A stretch of 64,000 nt of DNA. Source: Anisodus tanguticus (taxonomy: Eukaryota; Streptophyta; Magnoliopsida; Solanales; Solanaceae). The first letter of the stretch is position 1, and every line of letters starts with the position of its first letter. Under the pieces are notes generated by a model. It did not search any database. It worked only from the letters and a program-made list of their open reading frames with translations, and was not told where the DNA came from. A program made the position numbers and the translations under genes. Location: NCBI GenBank assembly GCA_034509755.1, contig CM067544.1, positions 7,605,501 to 7,669,500 of the forward strand. Reading direction: 5' to 3'. Shown one piece after another: positions 35,041-47,200 of the stretch.

Positions 35041-35168
35041 CGCAATTTGTTGAGAAACTTTCAATATTATATCTTGAAAAAGAATCAATAAATAGGAATA
35101 ATGATTCGCATAAATTGTTGAGAAACTTTCAATATTATATCTTGAAAAATAATCAATAAATAGGAATT
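35041..35168. repeat. Tandem duplication, about 68-bp period
   Basis: TTGTTGAGAAACTTTCAATA and the following ATTATATCTTGAAAAA, AATCAATAAATAGGAAT occur twice in direct order, offset by 68 bp with few differences. It lies just outside the Copia element that begins at 35189. An (ATA)n run lies near 34670-34690. Confidence 0.8.
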
Positions 35169-35188
35169 TAATTTATATCTCTAAACAC

Positions 35189-35374
35189 TGTAGGAAAGTA
35201 ATTCCTTGATTAATATTCTTCTCATGGTAAAATATATATACAATAATAATAGGCTTGTCTCATAGAAGACTAATCTACTTTACCTAAAATAGAAAATGCT
35301 AATTATAATCATCTTAATTACAATATATTACACTATCAATTATAATAAATGATGATCCCATAATTACTTTAACA
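35189..35374 (-). repeat. 3' LTR of Copia element
   Basis: 186 bp, TGTAGGAAAGTAATTCC to TTACTTTAACA on +. It lacks a 21-bp block present in the other LTR (about 40090-40110, including GAGGTAATTATGGGATATC). That block and its neighbour form an imperfect palindrome around GGGATATCCC, so slippage loss is plausible. Confidence 0.9.
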
Positions 35375-35398
35375 GTCCTCCGCAGTCTTAGCTGGAGG

Positions 35399-36543
35399 TT
35401 ATCGGATGCTGAGATTGTCCCTGAAATCATCCAATAGTACGTGCGGAAGACCTTTTGTGAAAATGTCAGCAATCTGATAATGTGACGGTACATGGAGAAC
35501 ACGGACTTTACCATGGACAACTTTTTCACGGACAAATAAGATATCCATTTCAATGTGTTTCGTGCGTTGATGTTGAACAAGATTGCCAAATAAGTAGATC
35601 ACACTCACATTGTCACAGTAGACCATTGTTACCTTTTCAATCAGACAATAGATCTCCAATAGTAGATTACGAAGCCAACACGATTCATCAACAACATTGG
35701 TCACCCCTCGGTATTCTACCTCGGCACTTGACCGAAACAGTGTGGATTGACGTTTGGATGACCATGAAATGAGATTGTCACCCAAAAACACACAATAGCC
35801 GGAAGTGGAACGACGTGCGTCCGGGCAGCCACCCTATTCCGCATCTGTGTAGGTAGAAAGACTAGAGATGGATGACCTATATAGATGAAGTCCGAAATGG
35901 AGAGTACCCTTAACATACCGCAAAATCCTTTTGAGAGCTCCTATATGTTCTTCCTTCGGATCATGCATGTGTAAACAGACTTGTTGAACAGCATAGGAAA
36001 TATCTAATCTTGTAAAAGTCAGATACTGTAAGGCCCATGCTAGGCTACAGTAATGGGTAGGATCGTTGTATGGAGTTCTGACATCATTACTCAATTTCAC
36101 CTTTGTATCTACTGGAGTATGTAAGGGTTTGCAGGACGACATCTCTGCTTTGTCAATTATTTCTTCAGCATATTTCTTTTGACTGAGAAATAAACCACCT
36201 GCATATTAGGAGACAGTAATCCCAAGAAAATAATTCAGCGGATCCAAGTCTTTTATTGCATATTCTGCTGCAAGTAGGACATAATAGACTAGCGAAGTGA
36301 AATAGATGATGCTGTGAGAATAATATCACCGACATACAAAAGGATATATGTCATGTCAACGCCTTTCTGATAAATGAACAACGATTGATCAGACTTGCTG
36401 TGAGAAAATCCCAATTTGGAAACAAATCCTGCAAACTTGTTATACCATGCCCGATAAGCTTGTTTCAAACCATATAAGAATTTCTTCAATAGATAAACAT
36501 GATCTAGACGAGTATAATCCCGAAAACCCAGCGGCTGATGCAT
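35399..36543 (-). pseudogene. Copia RT (C-part) and RNase H, altered active site
   Basis: From 36543 down: GFRDYTRLDHVYLLKKFLYG, LKQAYRAWYNKF, then the catalytic box reads LLYVGDIIL, with Gly replacing the first catalytic Asp of YVDD (GGT codon, + 36328-36330). The frame breaks, then ALQYLTFTRLDISYAVQQVC and LKRILRYVKGTLHFGLHL. RNase H follows with DNLISWSSKRQSTLFRSSAE, TMVYCDN and TKHIEMDI, ending near 35399. Several frame breaks. Confidence 0.9.
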
Positions 36544-36555
36544 GTATACCGTCTC

Positions 36556-36876
36556 CTATAAGTTGCCATGCAAAAAAGCATTTTTAATATCTAACCGGTG
36601 AATGGTCCAAGATTTGGAAAGAGCCAAGCTGAGAACAGTCCGGATAGTTGTTGGCTTAACCATTGGACGGAACGTTTCACCACAATCTACCCCAACCTGT
36701 TGAGACCTGCCATCACCAACAAGACGAGCTTTGTATCTCGCAAAAGAACAATCAGAATTTTTCTTATGACAAAAAACCCACATAGATCGAATGATGTTCA
36801 CATTAGACAGACGTGGTACCAATTCCCACGTCTTCGTCTGACATGGCAGCTTTCCAATTCTGGTCGGATAAGGCAA
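36556..36876 (-). pseudogene. Copia RT N-terminal part
   Basis: Reading TWELVPRLSNVNIIRSMWVF, RYKARLVGDGRSQQVGVDCG, ETFRPMVKPTTIRTVLSLAL and HRLDIKNAFLHGNL. These are the standard Copia RT fingers and palm motifs; LDIKNAFLHG carries the first catalytic Asp. A frame break separates it from the next part. Confidence 0.85.
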
Positions 36877-37431
36877 CTTTGAGATTTTTTGGTAGAGGTG
36901 ATAGTTGAACAGAGAATAGTAGGTTAAAGTGATGTTTGAGCCGAAAAATCCCGTGCATGGAACATGTTTTAATGGTCCGAGGTTGTTCCGTTACTGGTTG
37001 GGTAGTTTGGTTCTCGGGTGTGTTATTGTGCCGGGGAAGGGATGTTGGCCCAAGTGACTAGGTGTAGCTGTTGCGGTGTGGGGTTGGGCTACGGGAATGG
37101 TTTGGGCTAGGGATGTGTTTGTGGACTGCCCCACTTGGGCCAGACAGCCACAGAAATAGGACTGGGCCGAGACCAACGGTAACAAGGTTGTGGTCTCCTG
37201 TCCAGTCCTATTTAGTGGTTGGGCCGAGTGTTGTTGGGTTGGTTCCACATGGGTTTGGTCATTAAGGTGGTGGTGTAAAATGGGATGTATTCCATTGTCT
37301 AGAAAATCATATGAAGGTGAGGATGCCACACGAGAATTAGCAAATGGGAAAGTAGACTCATCAAAAATCACATGACGACAGATAATAATTTTCTCATTCG
37401 TCGAATCATAACATTTATACCCCCTATGATT

Positions 37432-38437
37432 TTATGGGTATCCCAAAAACACACAAGGAGTTGAACGAGCCTGCAACTTGTTAATGGAAGTAGACGGAAA
37501 CAAATGATAACACAAACAACCAAACACCCGCAAATGTATAAAAGACGGGAGACGATGGTATAATATTTGTGTAGGAAACATATTGGAAAGCAATTTACTA
37601 GGAAGAATATTTAAAAGGTATGTAGCCATTTGAAGTGCATGGTGCCAAAACTTAGGTGGTGTGGCTGAATGCATAAGAATGGAGCTAATTATATTATTAA
37701 TCGCTCGAATTTTTCTTTCGGCTTTCCCATTTTGTGGTGAGGTGTGTGGACACGAAAGACACAAAGATATCCCATTTTGGTGACAAAAATCATTAAAATA
37801 AGTATTTATGACCCCCCCCCATTGTCATATTGAAAACAGTTAATGCCTTTTTACCAAATTGAGTTTTGACAAAGACACTAAATTATTTTAAAATGGTGTA
37901 GGTTTGTGATTTATGTCCTAATGGAAAAATCCACAAAAAATTCGAATAATCATTTAGAATAACCATATAATACTTATGACCTGCAGAACTCAAAATTGGA
38001 GATGTTCACAAATCACAAAGCACAAGATCAAATGACATAAAAGTATGAGAATTAGAAGATGGAAAAGGAAGCTTAACATGTTTCTCAAACACGCAAGATT
38101 GGCAAACAGCGGAGTCCAAAGGTTTATTACAAGAAAATAAATTATTCTTCCTAAATTTATTAAAAACTTGTGCTCCTAGGTGTCCCCATCGATTGTTCCA
38201 TAGAGTAAGAGAAATGACAGCAAATGTTGATGGTTTGTTCATGCTATTTTTGGGAACAGAGGTGATGGGATACAAGTCCCCCATGCTATTGCATCTCATA
38301 AGTGGCATCCCCGTCTGAAAATCCTTCACAGAAAAGCCAAACAGATCAAAATTAACAGAAATATTGTTGTCAATTGTAAAACGTCTAACATAGATCAGGT
38401 TTTTAATTAGATTTGGTGCATGTAAGGTGTTTTTCAA
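37432..38437 (-). pseudogene. Copia integrase region
   Basis: 38437 downward: LHAPNLIKNLIYVRRFTIDN, LWNNRWGHLGAQVF and VCQSCVFEKHVKLPF (GAG-pre-integrase). After frame breaks the second half reads PHTSPQNGKAERKIRAINNI, carrying the catalytic Glu, then FWHHALQMATYLLNILPSKL, FGCLCYHLFPS and PCVFLGYP. The middle, with the two Asp motifs, is degraded. A C-run at 37810-37818 lies in the broken zone. Confidence 0.8.
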
Positions 38438-38989
38438 GTGTAATGGTGGGTGTGGAGAGGGTAGTGTTACCTGACCAATACCACGAATTGAAATTTCCTA
38501 CCCACTATCGACAATAATATTTTTATTATTGCTCATATTAAAATAAGACGAGAGATTACCTTGAGATGCAGTCAAGTGTGACGTAGTCCCTGTGTCCATG
38601 TACCATGACTCGTAGGGAATACTTATATACATGTTGTTCATGAATTGTTCAATATCCGTGGGTGCATATCCAATAGAAGATGGTGCCTGAGCTGCAAACG
38701 CATGTTGCGGACGAGATCCAAGAATACTGGGTTGACGATTTGAAGAGGGAGGAGGTTGGTCCCACGATGAGGTCGGATATGAGCATGGCGGGGTAGCCCA
38801 CTATAGGGCCCACGCCCACGGTGGGTACTGCCCCCACTGATTGCCGCCACTGCCCGGACTGGCCACCGCCCCCCCGGTCCCTTTCCACCATTATTTTTTC
38901 CTTTATGGTTACAGTTTGAACCCCATTTTTTTAAACCATTATTAGAACGATTACTGTGGCCCCCTGCACCAGAATTTTGGGGCTCCGAA

Positions 38990-39688
38990 TCAGTGGAAGA
39001 TAAGTTGGTGGAGACGAGAGCGGTTCCGGCGGTGGTTGCTCCCGATGATGCCTGTGTTTGCTTTCCGTGTTTCCTCGAGAATTAACCTCGAACGGGCCTC
39101 GTAAAATGGAGGCAACGGATTGCTTTGCTGAATGAACGTAGCAACACCATTATATTGTTCATTCAACCCCGCAATCAACTGAAGGACCAACCTTTGATTT
39201 GTCACGGGCGAACCAACGTTGGACAGTTGGTCCGCAAGTACCTTTAATTCTTGCCAAAGAGCAGAGATGTTGGAAAAGTCATCCAATTTAACATTTGTAA
39301 ATTGGTGTTCAAGATAAATGACCCTAGAGATTTTGTTATCTTGAAAAATGTTTTTTAACCTTTCCCACGCCTGTTGAGTCGTAGAATTTGGTTCTAAGAT
39401 GGTATGGAGAAGATCATTCAAAACTGTGCCATAAATTCATTGAAGGACTATATCATCTAATCGAGATCATAATTTCTTGTTCACCGTAGTGGTATCCGAT
39501 GGTGACTCAGACGGGATGATATGGTCAAGCACCTCATAAGCGCGACAATGAATCTTAAATAATTCTGCCCAAGAGGTATACTGCCCTTTCTCCATTTCAA
39601 GAGTTATGGAGATAAAATTCTTGACGTTATTAACGGCAATAGCGAAATGAAATGTTTGTTTTTCAGTCATTGGTCCACAAGAAATCAA
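38990..39688 (-). pseudogene. Copia gag
   Basis: From 39688: HFAIAVNNVKNFISITLEME, YTSWAELFKIHCRAYEVLDH. A frame break near 39450 follows, then TILEPNSTTQQAWERLKNIF, FTNVKLDDFSNISALWQELK, LADQLSNVGSPVTNQRLVLQ and NPLPPFYEARSRLILEE. It matches the gag at 1571-2262. A Gly/Pro-rich linker follows (about 38640-38930). Confidence 0.85.
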
Positions 39689-39921
39689 ACAAGAGAATGA
39701 AAGAAGTAGTGTTTGATGTGTTGAGTGTGGAAAAACCCTTAGGGTTTTGGATAGAAGCTAGCCGAGGGGGGTGGTTTTAGGGTTTCGGGTAGGGTTTTGC
39801 TAGGAGGAAGAAATGGTTTAGGGTTTTTGGTGGGATTGGCCGAAAATTAGGAGAAAGAGAGGGAGGAAACGTGTAGAGGGAGAAAGAATTGGGGCTAAGG
39901 ATCTTTAGACTCTTGATACCA

Positions 39922-40128
39922 TGTAGGAAAGTAATTCCTTGATTAATATTCTTCCCATGGTACAATATATATACAATAATAATAGACCTGTCTTATGGAA
40001 GACTAATCTACTTCACCTAAAATAGAAGATGTTAATTACAATCATCTTAATTACAATATATTACACTATCAATTATAATAAATGATGATGAGAGGTAATT
40101 ATGGGATATCCCCATAATTACTCTAACA
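39922..40128 (-). repeat. 5' LTR of Copia element
   Basis: 207 bp on the element's upstream side. Just inside, the minus strand reads TGGTATCAAGAGTC, the Met-tRNA-type primer-binding site. It is nearly identical to the 3' LTR apart from one 21-bp indel and scattered substitutions. The LTR similarity suggests a fairly recent insertion despite the coding damage. Confidence 0.9.
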
Positions 40129-40133
40129 AACAC

Positions 40134-40834
40134 TTCCCCTTTGTGCAGAATAACATACATGTGTTGCTCCAAAATAGTCAAATCTGTTGCAACTCACCGA
40201 ATGATTTTTTTTTTTTTTTTTGAGTAGTTGACGTTTCTGCGTGAATTGAGTTAGACACTTTGGCTCTCTTTGGCTTAATGCTTCTGTAAGGAGGAGAAAG
40301 AAAAAGGAAAACGAAATCACACAAATTTTAAGTAAAATGAAAATAGAAGTAAGAGTTAGTAAGAGAAGAAAACAATGAACATTCTCCACAAAACCAAAAT
40401 CAAAACCAAAAATCATCTTATGGTGAATGAATTTGGATAAAGAATGAGAATATATAGTGTGCAAAGGAATGAGCTAATGAACCAAATTAGGCAAACAAAT
40501 CGTCCAAATTTAAATACTCAAACCAAATCTTCAAATTCTATAGCAATGAAGAGAACATCGGTTAATATAATTGACTTTGCTAATGGCCTTTTGTTTATTT
40601 TTCACAGCTATCTATACAATTGTATAAGCTAGTCTTAAATGGTGATACATGCATGGAAATTATAAAAGCTCTTAAATGGTGGTACATGCCTGAAAAGTAC
40701 TAAGAAATAATTTTCTGCAAATAAGAGGTTATAATTTAGAAGTACATGAAGGACTTATGTCTTCTCATTTACCTAATATATTGTGGTGTAAATTTATTAT
40801 TTATTGAAAGCTAAATTTATTTTTTAGTACACTG
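40134..40834. other. Intergenic DNA, no gene supported
   Basis: AT-rich, with a T-run at 40206-40221. The minus-strand frame 40123-40464 overlaps the LTR edge and has low-complexity composition. Confidence 0.5.
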
Positions 40835-40847
40835 ATATTGTATAAAT

Positions 40848-40950
40848 GTCGCTCTACCTACTAAGGTGGAGGTAAGCTCTGCATATACTTTACCCTTCTT
40901 AGACCCTACGTTGTGGATTTCACTAGGTATGTTGTTATTGTTGTTGTTGT
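40848..40950 (+). mobile_element. RTE LINE tail-only insertion
   Basis: 103 bp consisting only of the family 3' end (CTCTACCTACTAAGGTGGAG through ACTAGGTATG and a GTT/ATT tail). ATATTGTATAAAT (40835-40847) and ATATTGTAGAAAT (40951-40963) flank it, a 13-bp duplication with one mismatch. It could also be a SINE sharing this tail, but no tRNA-like head is present. Confidence 0.75.
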
Positions 40951-40963
40951 ATATTGTAGAAAT

Positions 40964-41600
40964 AGGATTTAAGAAAAAGGTGAAGTGATCGTTCAATATT
41001 TAGTGGGCATTTTGATAATCCAACTTAAGACTTAAGGCTTCCCACTTTTAGAATACTATAGATATCCGCATGCTGTATACTCCTACTTCTATATGCTGAA
41101 ACTCAAAAGCAGAAATTAAAAAGTACTTCCTATGTGTGAAATTGTGAATGTTTTTTTGAGTCGTAAATATATGGCTAAGTTTGAGTTCTCATACATAAGA
41201 AAAAGAAAAAGAAGAATCTACGAAACGTGTTTATTAAGGGGTTAGGCCAAGCTAGTTGCTTTATTGGGCATGGAAAGAGAAATCAGTGTCTCATTCAAGT
41301 CTAATCAAAATAATTTTAGTAGAATTATGGCCCTATGCTTAATAATGTATTGTAGCCTAGCTAAGTTGGAAAAAAACGGGGTAAGCTTTCCTTTTTCTTA
41401 ATTAATTATGTAATCTTTTGTTGAACTAAACACCGACAGTTTTTGCGTTTTTGGAGTTTCATCCAAATTAATTGAATTAGCGCACTTTAATTTTGTACTG
41501 GGCAGCTCCCTTCCTCAAACTAATTCTTTCTTAAAATAAAATCTGCAAGCAAACAAATATTTTTACTTCTGAACGTGGGACATCATACTTAGTTACTTAC
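40964..41600. other. Intergenic DNA, no gene seen
   Basis: AT-rich and without recognisable features. Confidence 0.5.
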
Positions 41601-41853
41601 TACTCCCTCAGTTTAAAAATATTTGTCTTATTTTCTTTTTTAGTCTGTTTAAAAAAGAACACTTCTTTCCCTTTTTAGAAATTCTTTCATTCCAACTTTC
41701 CACATGACATGTTTAAAACTATAAGATTAAAGATCATTTTTGTACAATCAACACAACTTTAATTTAAGACCACAAGATTCAAAAGTTTTTTCTACTTGTT
41801 TTAAACTTTGTGTCAAGTTAAAATCAGACAATCTTTTTAAAACAGAGAGAGTA
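41601..41853. mobile_element. Stowaway-like MITE
   Basis: TACTCCCTCAGTTTAAAAAT at the left pairs with TTTTTAAAACAGAGAGAGTA at the right. 253 bp, with the interior motifs CCACATGACATGTTTAAAAC and AAGACCACAAGATTC common to this MITE group. Confidence 0.75.
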
Positions 41854-42990
41854 TGTGTTTGACCTTATATGTATGAATTTTTCTCTTAAAATTAAGGGTT
41901 AATTTGGCAAATTTTGAGAATGAAGTCAACTTAAGTGAAAAAAATATTATTCAATGTGTATCCTATTTGCATTACATATGTCTAATGGCTATGGTATTTA
42001 CATTAAGTGTAAATTTAATTTACAAGTACAACCGAGGAAAATAATTTCAAAGAAGTGGGGAACGTACTCATTTGCGAATAGGGAAACCATAAGCTTCTTA
42101 TGATTGTGCCAGAGAGAAAACACAATTTGGCGTAATAGAAAAGAAAAAGAAACAAGAGGCAAATTTTAGTGAAAGTTATTATGATGAGAGATAGAAACTA
42201 TAAAATTTTACGAAATGAGTGTCATGGTTAATCATATCATATGGTTGAGTAACGTTTAACACTAATCACTAAATATGCATGCAGCCTCACTGATCTTTCC
42301 AGCGATATAAAGTCCCGCTGACTTTAATTTTATAATTTAAAAGATTTTTTCTATTAAACAATATGTTTTTCTTTTTCACATAATTAATAAGAAGTAGGAA
42401 AAGATAAATTTGATAGGTGTGACTAATTATGACACCACAAAATTCCTCACTACTATTCGAATATTGCAATTTGCCACTAAAATGTTCGTTGCTACATTAC
42501 AATTTCGGCGGAGCTAGGGCACAAGACGTTCAGATGAGTTCCTTTCATTGAACAAAATGTACAAAGATGGAAAACTCATAAGGAGGTTCTAAATGTAGAT
42601 AAATGACATAGAGGATGAGAAATATGTACCCAAATATATAGAGTTTGGTGGGATAGATGATAGATCTAAGCACAATTGAATAAATAAATAACTGAACACC
42701 TAAAACTAAAAGTAAAAGGTACAGTACTTATTAACAAGAAAAAGAAGATTAAAGCATATGCTCGAAGTACGTGTTTTTATCCCATAAAATATTATCAACA
42801 TTAGATGTATAACTCGTCGGTGGATCTAGCTGTCAGAAAAATGGAAAAAGCTCAAAAAGGAGATTAACGTTAACAAGGCACGTTAGCTTTTTTTTTTTTT
42901 TCTCTCAAATTTACTAGCATTGTCCCCTTAATTAATTACAGTTATGGTAATTTTGGCTAAAAGTGTACTCCAGCATTCTCTTAAAATTAT
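41854..42990. other. Intergenic DNA, no gene seen
   Basis: AT-rich, with a T-run at 42887-42901. No coding content recognised. Confidence 0.5.
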
Positions 42991-43249
42991 TACTCCAATT
43001 ATTTATTTCTTTTTTGGTTTACACGCTCTTTAATAAAATATTAATTATGATTGACATTTGACCTACTTTATCATTATTTATTTTTAAGTTATAATTTTTC
43101 TCCATGAAATATTTTAATATTGTATCTTCATTAATGACAAAGGGTAAAATAAAAAAAATAATTAATTATATTTTAAACTTCTAAAAAATAAATAATTTGA
43201 TATAACTATTTTTAATAATCACGATAAATAATTTGAGACAGAGAAAGTA
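42991..43249. mobile_element. Stowaway-like MITE
   Basis: Starts TACTCCAATTATTTATTTC and ends AAATAATTTGAGACAGAGAAAGTA as an imperfect inverted pair. Its right two thirds match 3720-3925, so both are members of one family. It lies about 1 kb upstream of the formin start codon. Confidence 0.65.
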
Positions 43250-43685
43250 GTACTAAAAATAGTAATTGATACTATAATACGAATTACATACTACTATTCC
43301 CTTTTCTCTAAATCTATTGTGAGCGAGTTTCACAACTTTAATAAACAAGGAGAACCATAGAGTTCATATTTCTCACGTAATTCGCACTATGGAAGGACCC
43401 TCCATCAATCAAAGCCATCTAATAAAGTTGCTCATTACCGGAGATGACACGTGTAAACACATGAAAACGAGATTGCCAATATAAATTTCAATACCCATAT
43501 TGGCCTTACAATTTTGAAAGCTAAAATTGACACCATTAGACTACATATTTAACAGTACAGTGCCATGAAGAAAGAGTGGACGTTATTTTGTCCCCTCCAC
43601 TCTGTAACGAAGGAAAAAACAAATTTTAAAAAGTTTTATATGGACAAATATTTTTTATGGACAAAATATTTATAGCCATGGAACG

Positions 43686-43804
43686 TTATAGCCCCGGCAG
43701 TAATTGTGACCTTTATAGCCCCGGCAGTAATTTTATATGGGACGCTAGTTTTATATGGACAAAAAGCAACATGGAATGTGACCTTTATAGCCCCGGCAGT
43801 AATT
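43686..43804 (+). repeat. Triple 20-bp repeat upstream of the formin
   Basis: TTATAGCCCCGGCAGTAATT occurs three times (43686-43705, 43713-43732, 43785-43804). Two copies are preceded by GTGACCT, and TTTTATATGG-type blocks lie between and before them. The motif is unusually GC-rich for this AT-rich region. It lies 427-545 bp upstream of the formin ATG, so a promoter role is possible but not shown. Confidence 0.8.
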
Positions 43805-44230
43805 GTCATCATCCTCCATTAACGTGGAAAAAAGCACCCAATATTATAAAAGTAGATTCTCACTACCCTTCGGCATTCTGTTCCTTTTATGCGTCCCACA
43901 GTAGTTAGTGAGGACGTTTTAATTTATTTTTTTTGAAAAATATTAATTTGCTTTAATCTATTTTTCTACTCAACTTAAATTAACAATTTATGGTTTCATA
44001 TAACAGGTTAAACACAACTAACAGTAAACTTCACAAAATTTTAATTCCAGGGCATAATTATTGAAAGTGCGGGCTAATGCTCACATCACCTAGCCCACGC
44101 TACAACAACCAGATCTTGCAGCAAACAGAAGCTTCTCTTTACTGTCTTTTTCTCTCTTGAGAATTGGAACAAAAATTGAGATGAATTTGGGAAAAGAAAA
44201 TAACATAAGAGAGACCTTCAAAATAATACC

Positions 44231-47200
44231 ATGAGAGCAGCAGCTCTAATCATCTTCTTCATACTATCACTGCTTTCATCTTTCACATCTCAATTTCAAG
44301 ATTTGGTTGCCAGGAGAATTCTGCATCAACCACTCTTTCCAGTTAGTTCAACACCTCCGCCGCCGGCCGAGCCGGTCATTTCCAGTCCAGAGCAACCTTT
44401 TTTTCCTAAAGTCCCTGGTGGAACTACACCAGATCAGACGCAGCAACCTCCACCAACTCCAGCTAATGGAACTCCAGTGTCAAACTCAGTTGCCACGCAG
44501 CCAGCAAAGCCAGTCAAGAAAGTGGCAATTGCAATATCAGTTGGAATTGTTACCTTGGGAATGTTGTCTGCCTTGGCATTCTACCTTTACAAGCGCCACG
44601 TCAAGCACCCTGATGAAAGTCAAAAGCTTGAAAGGGGCAATTCTGATCAGAGGTTCAATGAGGAATCAAGAACGCCAGCTTCTACTTTCCTTTACATTGG
44701 GACAGTTGAGCCAACTGCTAAGACATCAGCTGTGACTGAGTCCAATGATGCTAATGGCTCACCTTCTCGAAAATTGGGTTCCGTAAAAAGATTGGAAACC
44801 AGGTATAGGCCAAGTCCTGACCTTCAACCCCTGCCACCACTGAGCAAACCCCCACCCCCTCCTAGCATGAATTCACCTACTGCAATGTCATCATCCGATG
44901 AGGAGAGTCATGACACTGCATTTCACACTCCACAAGGCTCCTCTGTTAGCAATGAAGAAGGTTATTATTACACTCCAAGTTACCCAAGCAACAAGAGTTA
45001 TGTCCCTTATTCAAAGAGAACTTCTCCAAGATCACGCCTTTCTGATTCATCCCCTGATGTAAAAAAACATACTATAATACCATCCATTAAGCAAGCTCCA
45101 GCTCCTCCACTTCCACCGCGGCAACCACAAGGGAGACAGTTGGAACAACTTCCACCCGAGCCTCCCTTGCAGTATACTAAGCCAGAACTACCATATGTAT
45201 CAAAAAGGGCTAAGTTTTCATCACCACCTCCTCCACCAGATATGACAAGGCTTCAATTGATAAGCAACCAAGCCCAACAAATAACAGAAACAACACCACC
45301 ACCACCACCACCTCCTCCTCCACCCCCACCACTTCCATTCTCAACACCCCGTAAACCGGAAGGATTACAAAGAAATGTTCCTTCAACAGCTTACCCTCAA
45401 ATGGTCAAGACAGAATCAAGGAGTCCCACTCCAAAATCAACACCAGGGAGTGAGAAGACAAGTCCTTCTGAAGAACAAAACGAAGGTGCCAGTTCTTTAG
45501 AAAGACATGTTTCTGGCGATACAGATCCATCCAAGCCCAAGTTGAAGCCTTTGCACTGGGACAAAGTGCGAGCAACCTCTGATCGAGCCACAGTGTGGGA
45601 CCAATTAAAATCGAGCTCCTTCCAGTAAGTAGATGATCAAATATATTATGGTTGGATTACCAGCAACACTAATACCTTACCAAAGAAGTACCTTTTTATT
45701 GCAGATTGAATGAGGACATGATGGAGTCACTTTTTGGATGTAATTCAGCAAATTCTGTACCAAATGAAGCAACAAGAAAATCAGTCCTTCCTCCAGTTGA
45801 GCGGGAGAATAAGGTACTTGACCCCAAGAAGTCGCAGAATATTGCAATAATGTTACGAGCATTGAATGTAACTAAGGACGAGGTTTCTGAAGCCCTGCTA
45901 AATGGTATGTAATCTCTCATGTCAAGATTCAGTAATTTATACATAGTTCAGGATATGCCCAAACAAGTGAAACTGCAATCTTTTTCTGCATAATTGTAGA
46001 AATGGATAAATGTTGGTAGGTAACAAACATAGACAGCTTCTGAAATTACCTTGGACCTTAAGATTAGAGAACATTTAGAAAGGTTGAATCAAGTCCATTA
46101 CTAGAAATAGCCAGCAAGAACTTGCATTTTCCATATGGTATTTTCCCTTCCTACTTCCATTCTCCGTGTAATGAGAAAGCCATTTCAAATGCATATCTTT
46201 CTAGTTCTCCAACTGTAAGTTCCTAATAGCAACTGCACCATAGAGTTCAAGCATCCAATCGATAGTAGTCTCAAGAGTTTCTTAATATCATTAGGTGCCT
46301 CGGAAAATAATCAAATTATCTCAGCAGAAATAAATGTTTTCCTATTCCCAAGGTAAAGTTTATTAGTTCCGCTTCTTCTTAAGCAATAACTCCAACCTCT
46401 TCAGAAGAGTAAGAAGACAGAAAACAACAGACATCCAAACACACATGAGGTCCTGTTGAATTCAATAAATACTTTGAAGCTTTTAGACATAGCATACCGT
46501 CATCTTTTATAATGTTTTCAGTATTCCTGAAAACTTCTATGTGCTTCGTCTTGCCAGAAAATATGTACTCAACTTAATAAACAATTTCATCTAGAAGCAG
46601 CATATTATTTTCATTCTTACTTAATGACTTTGTAAATCTTCCTGGAAACCCTAACAGCATTTTGCTGAACCAAACTTTTAAGACATGCATGCATGATCAA
46701 CTTAAAATACATCTACTGTCAGTATATTGTCTCATATTGTGCCATCTTTTTTGAACAAAGAGAGTTAAACACGACAAGTCCTCCAGAGGACTTCATATGT
46801 CATTACAAAGCTAATTGTATAATAGTTAGGAGTAATTAATTGCATATTTTTCATATACCAAAATAATTTACCTATGACCTATGAGGTGGAGAAGTGGACG
46901 AATAGGGAACTGTATAAGATGACGAGGAAGGAGGCAAAGCTAGCGGTTACGGCAGCGAAAACGGCGGTTTTTGAAGGCCTGTATGTGGAATCAGAGGAGA
47001 AAGGCGGGGATAAGAAGTTGTACATACTAACCAAGGTAAGGGAGAGGAGGGCCCGTGACTTGGATCACCTGAGGTGCATCAAGGATGAGGACGACAAAAT
47101 ACCGGTGGAGAAAGTGCATATTAGGCGGAGGTGACAGTCTTATTTCGATAAACTCTTAAACGAAAAAGGAGATGACCACATTGTGCTGGGAGATCTGGAG

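Larger units (their letters stand above)
35189..40128 (-). mobile_element. Full-length Ale/Retrofit-like Copia element with TSD
   Basis: Both LTRs are present: 35189-35374 (3') and 39922-40128 (5'). AACAC flanks both ends (35184-35188 and 40129-40133), a perfect 5-bp duplication. On - the order is LTR, PBS (39906-39921), gag, protease, integrase, RT, RNase H, LTR, as in Ty1/Copia. The RNase H C-terminus KHIEMDILFVREKV and the short LTRs fit the Ale/Retrofit lineage. Stops, frameshifts and an RT active-site change show it is dead. Confidence 0.93.
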
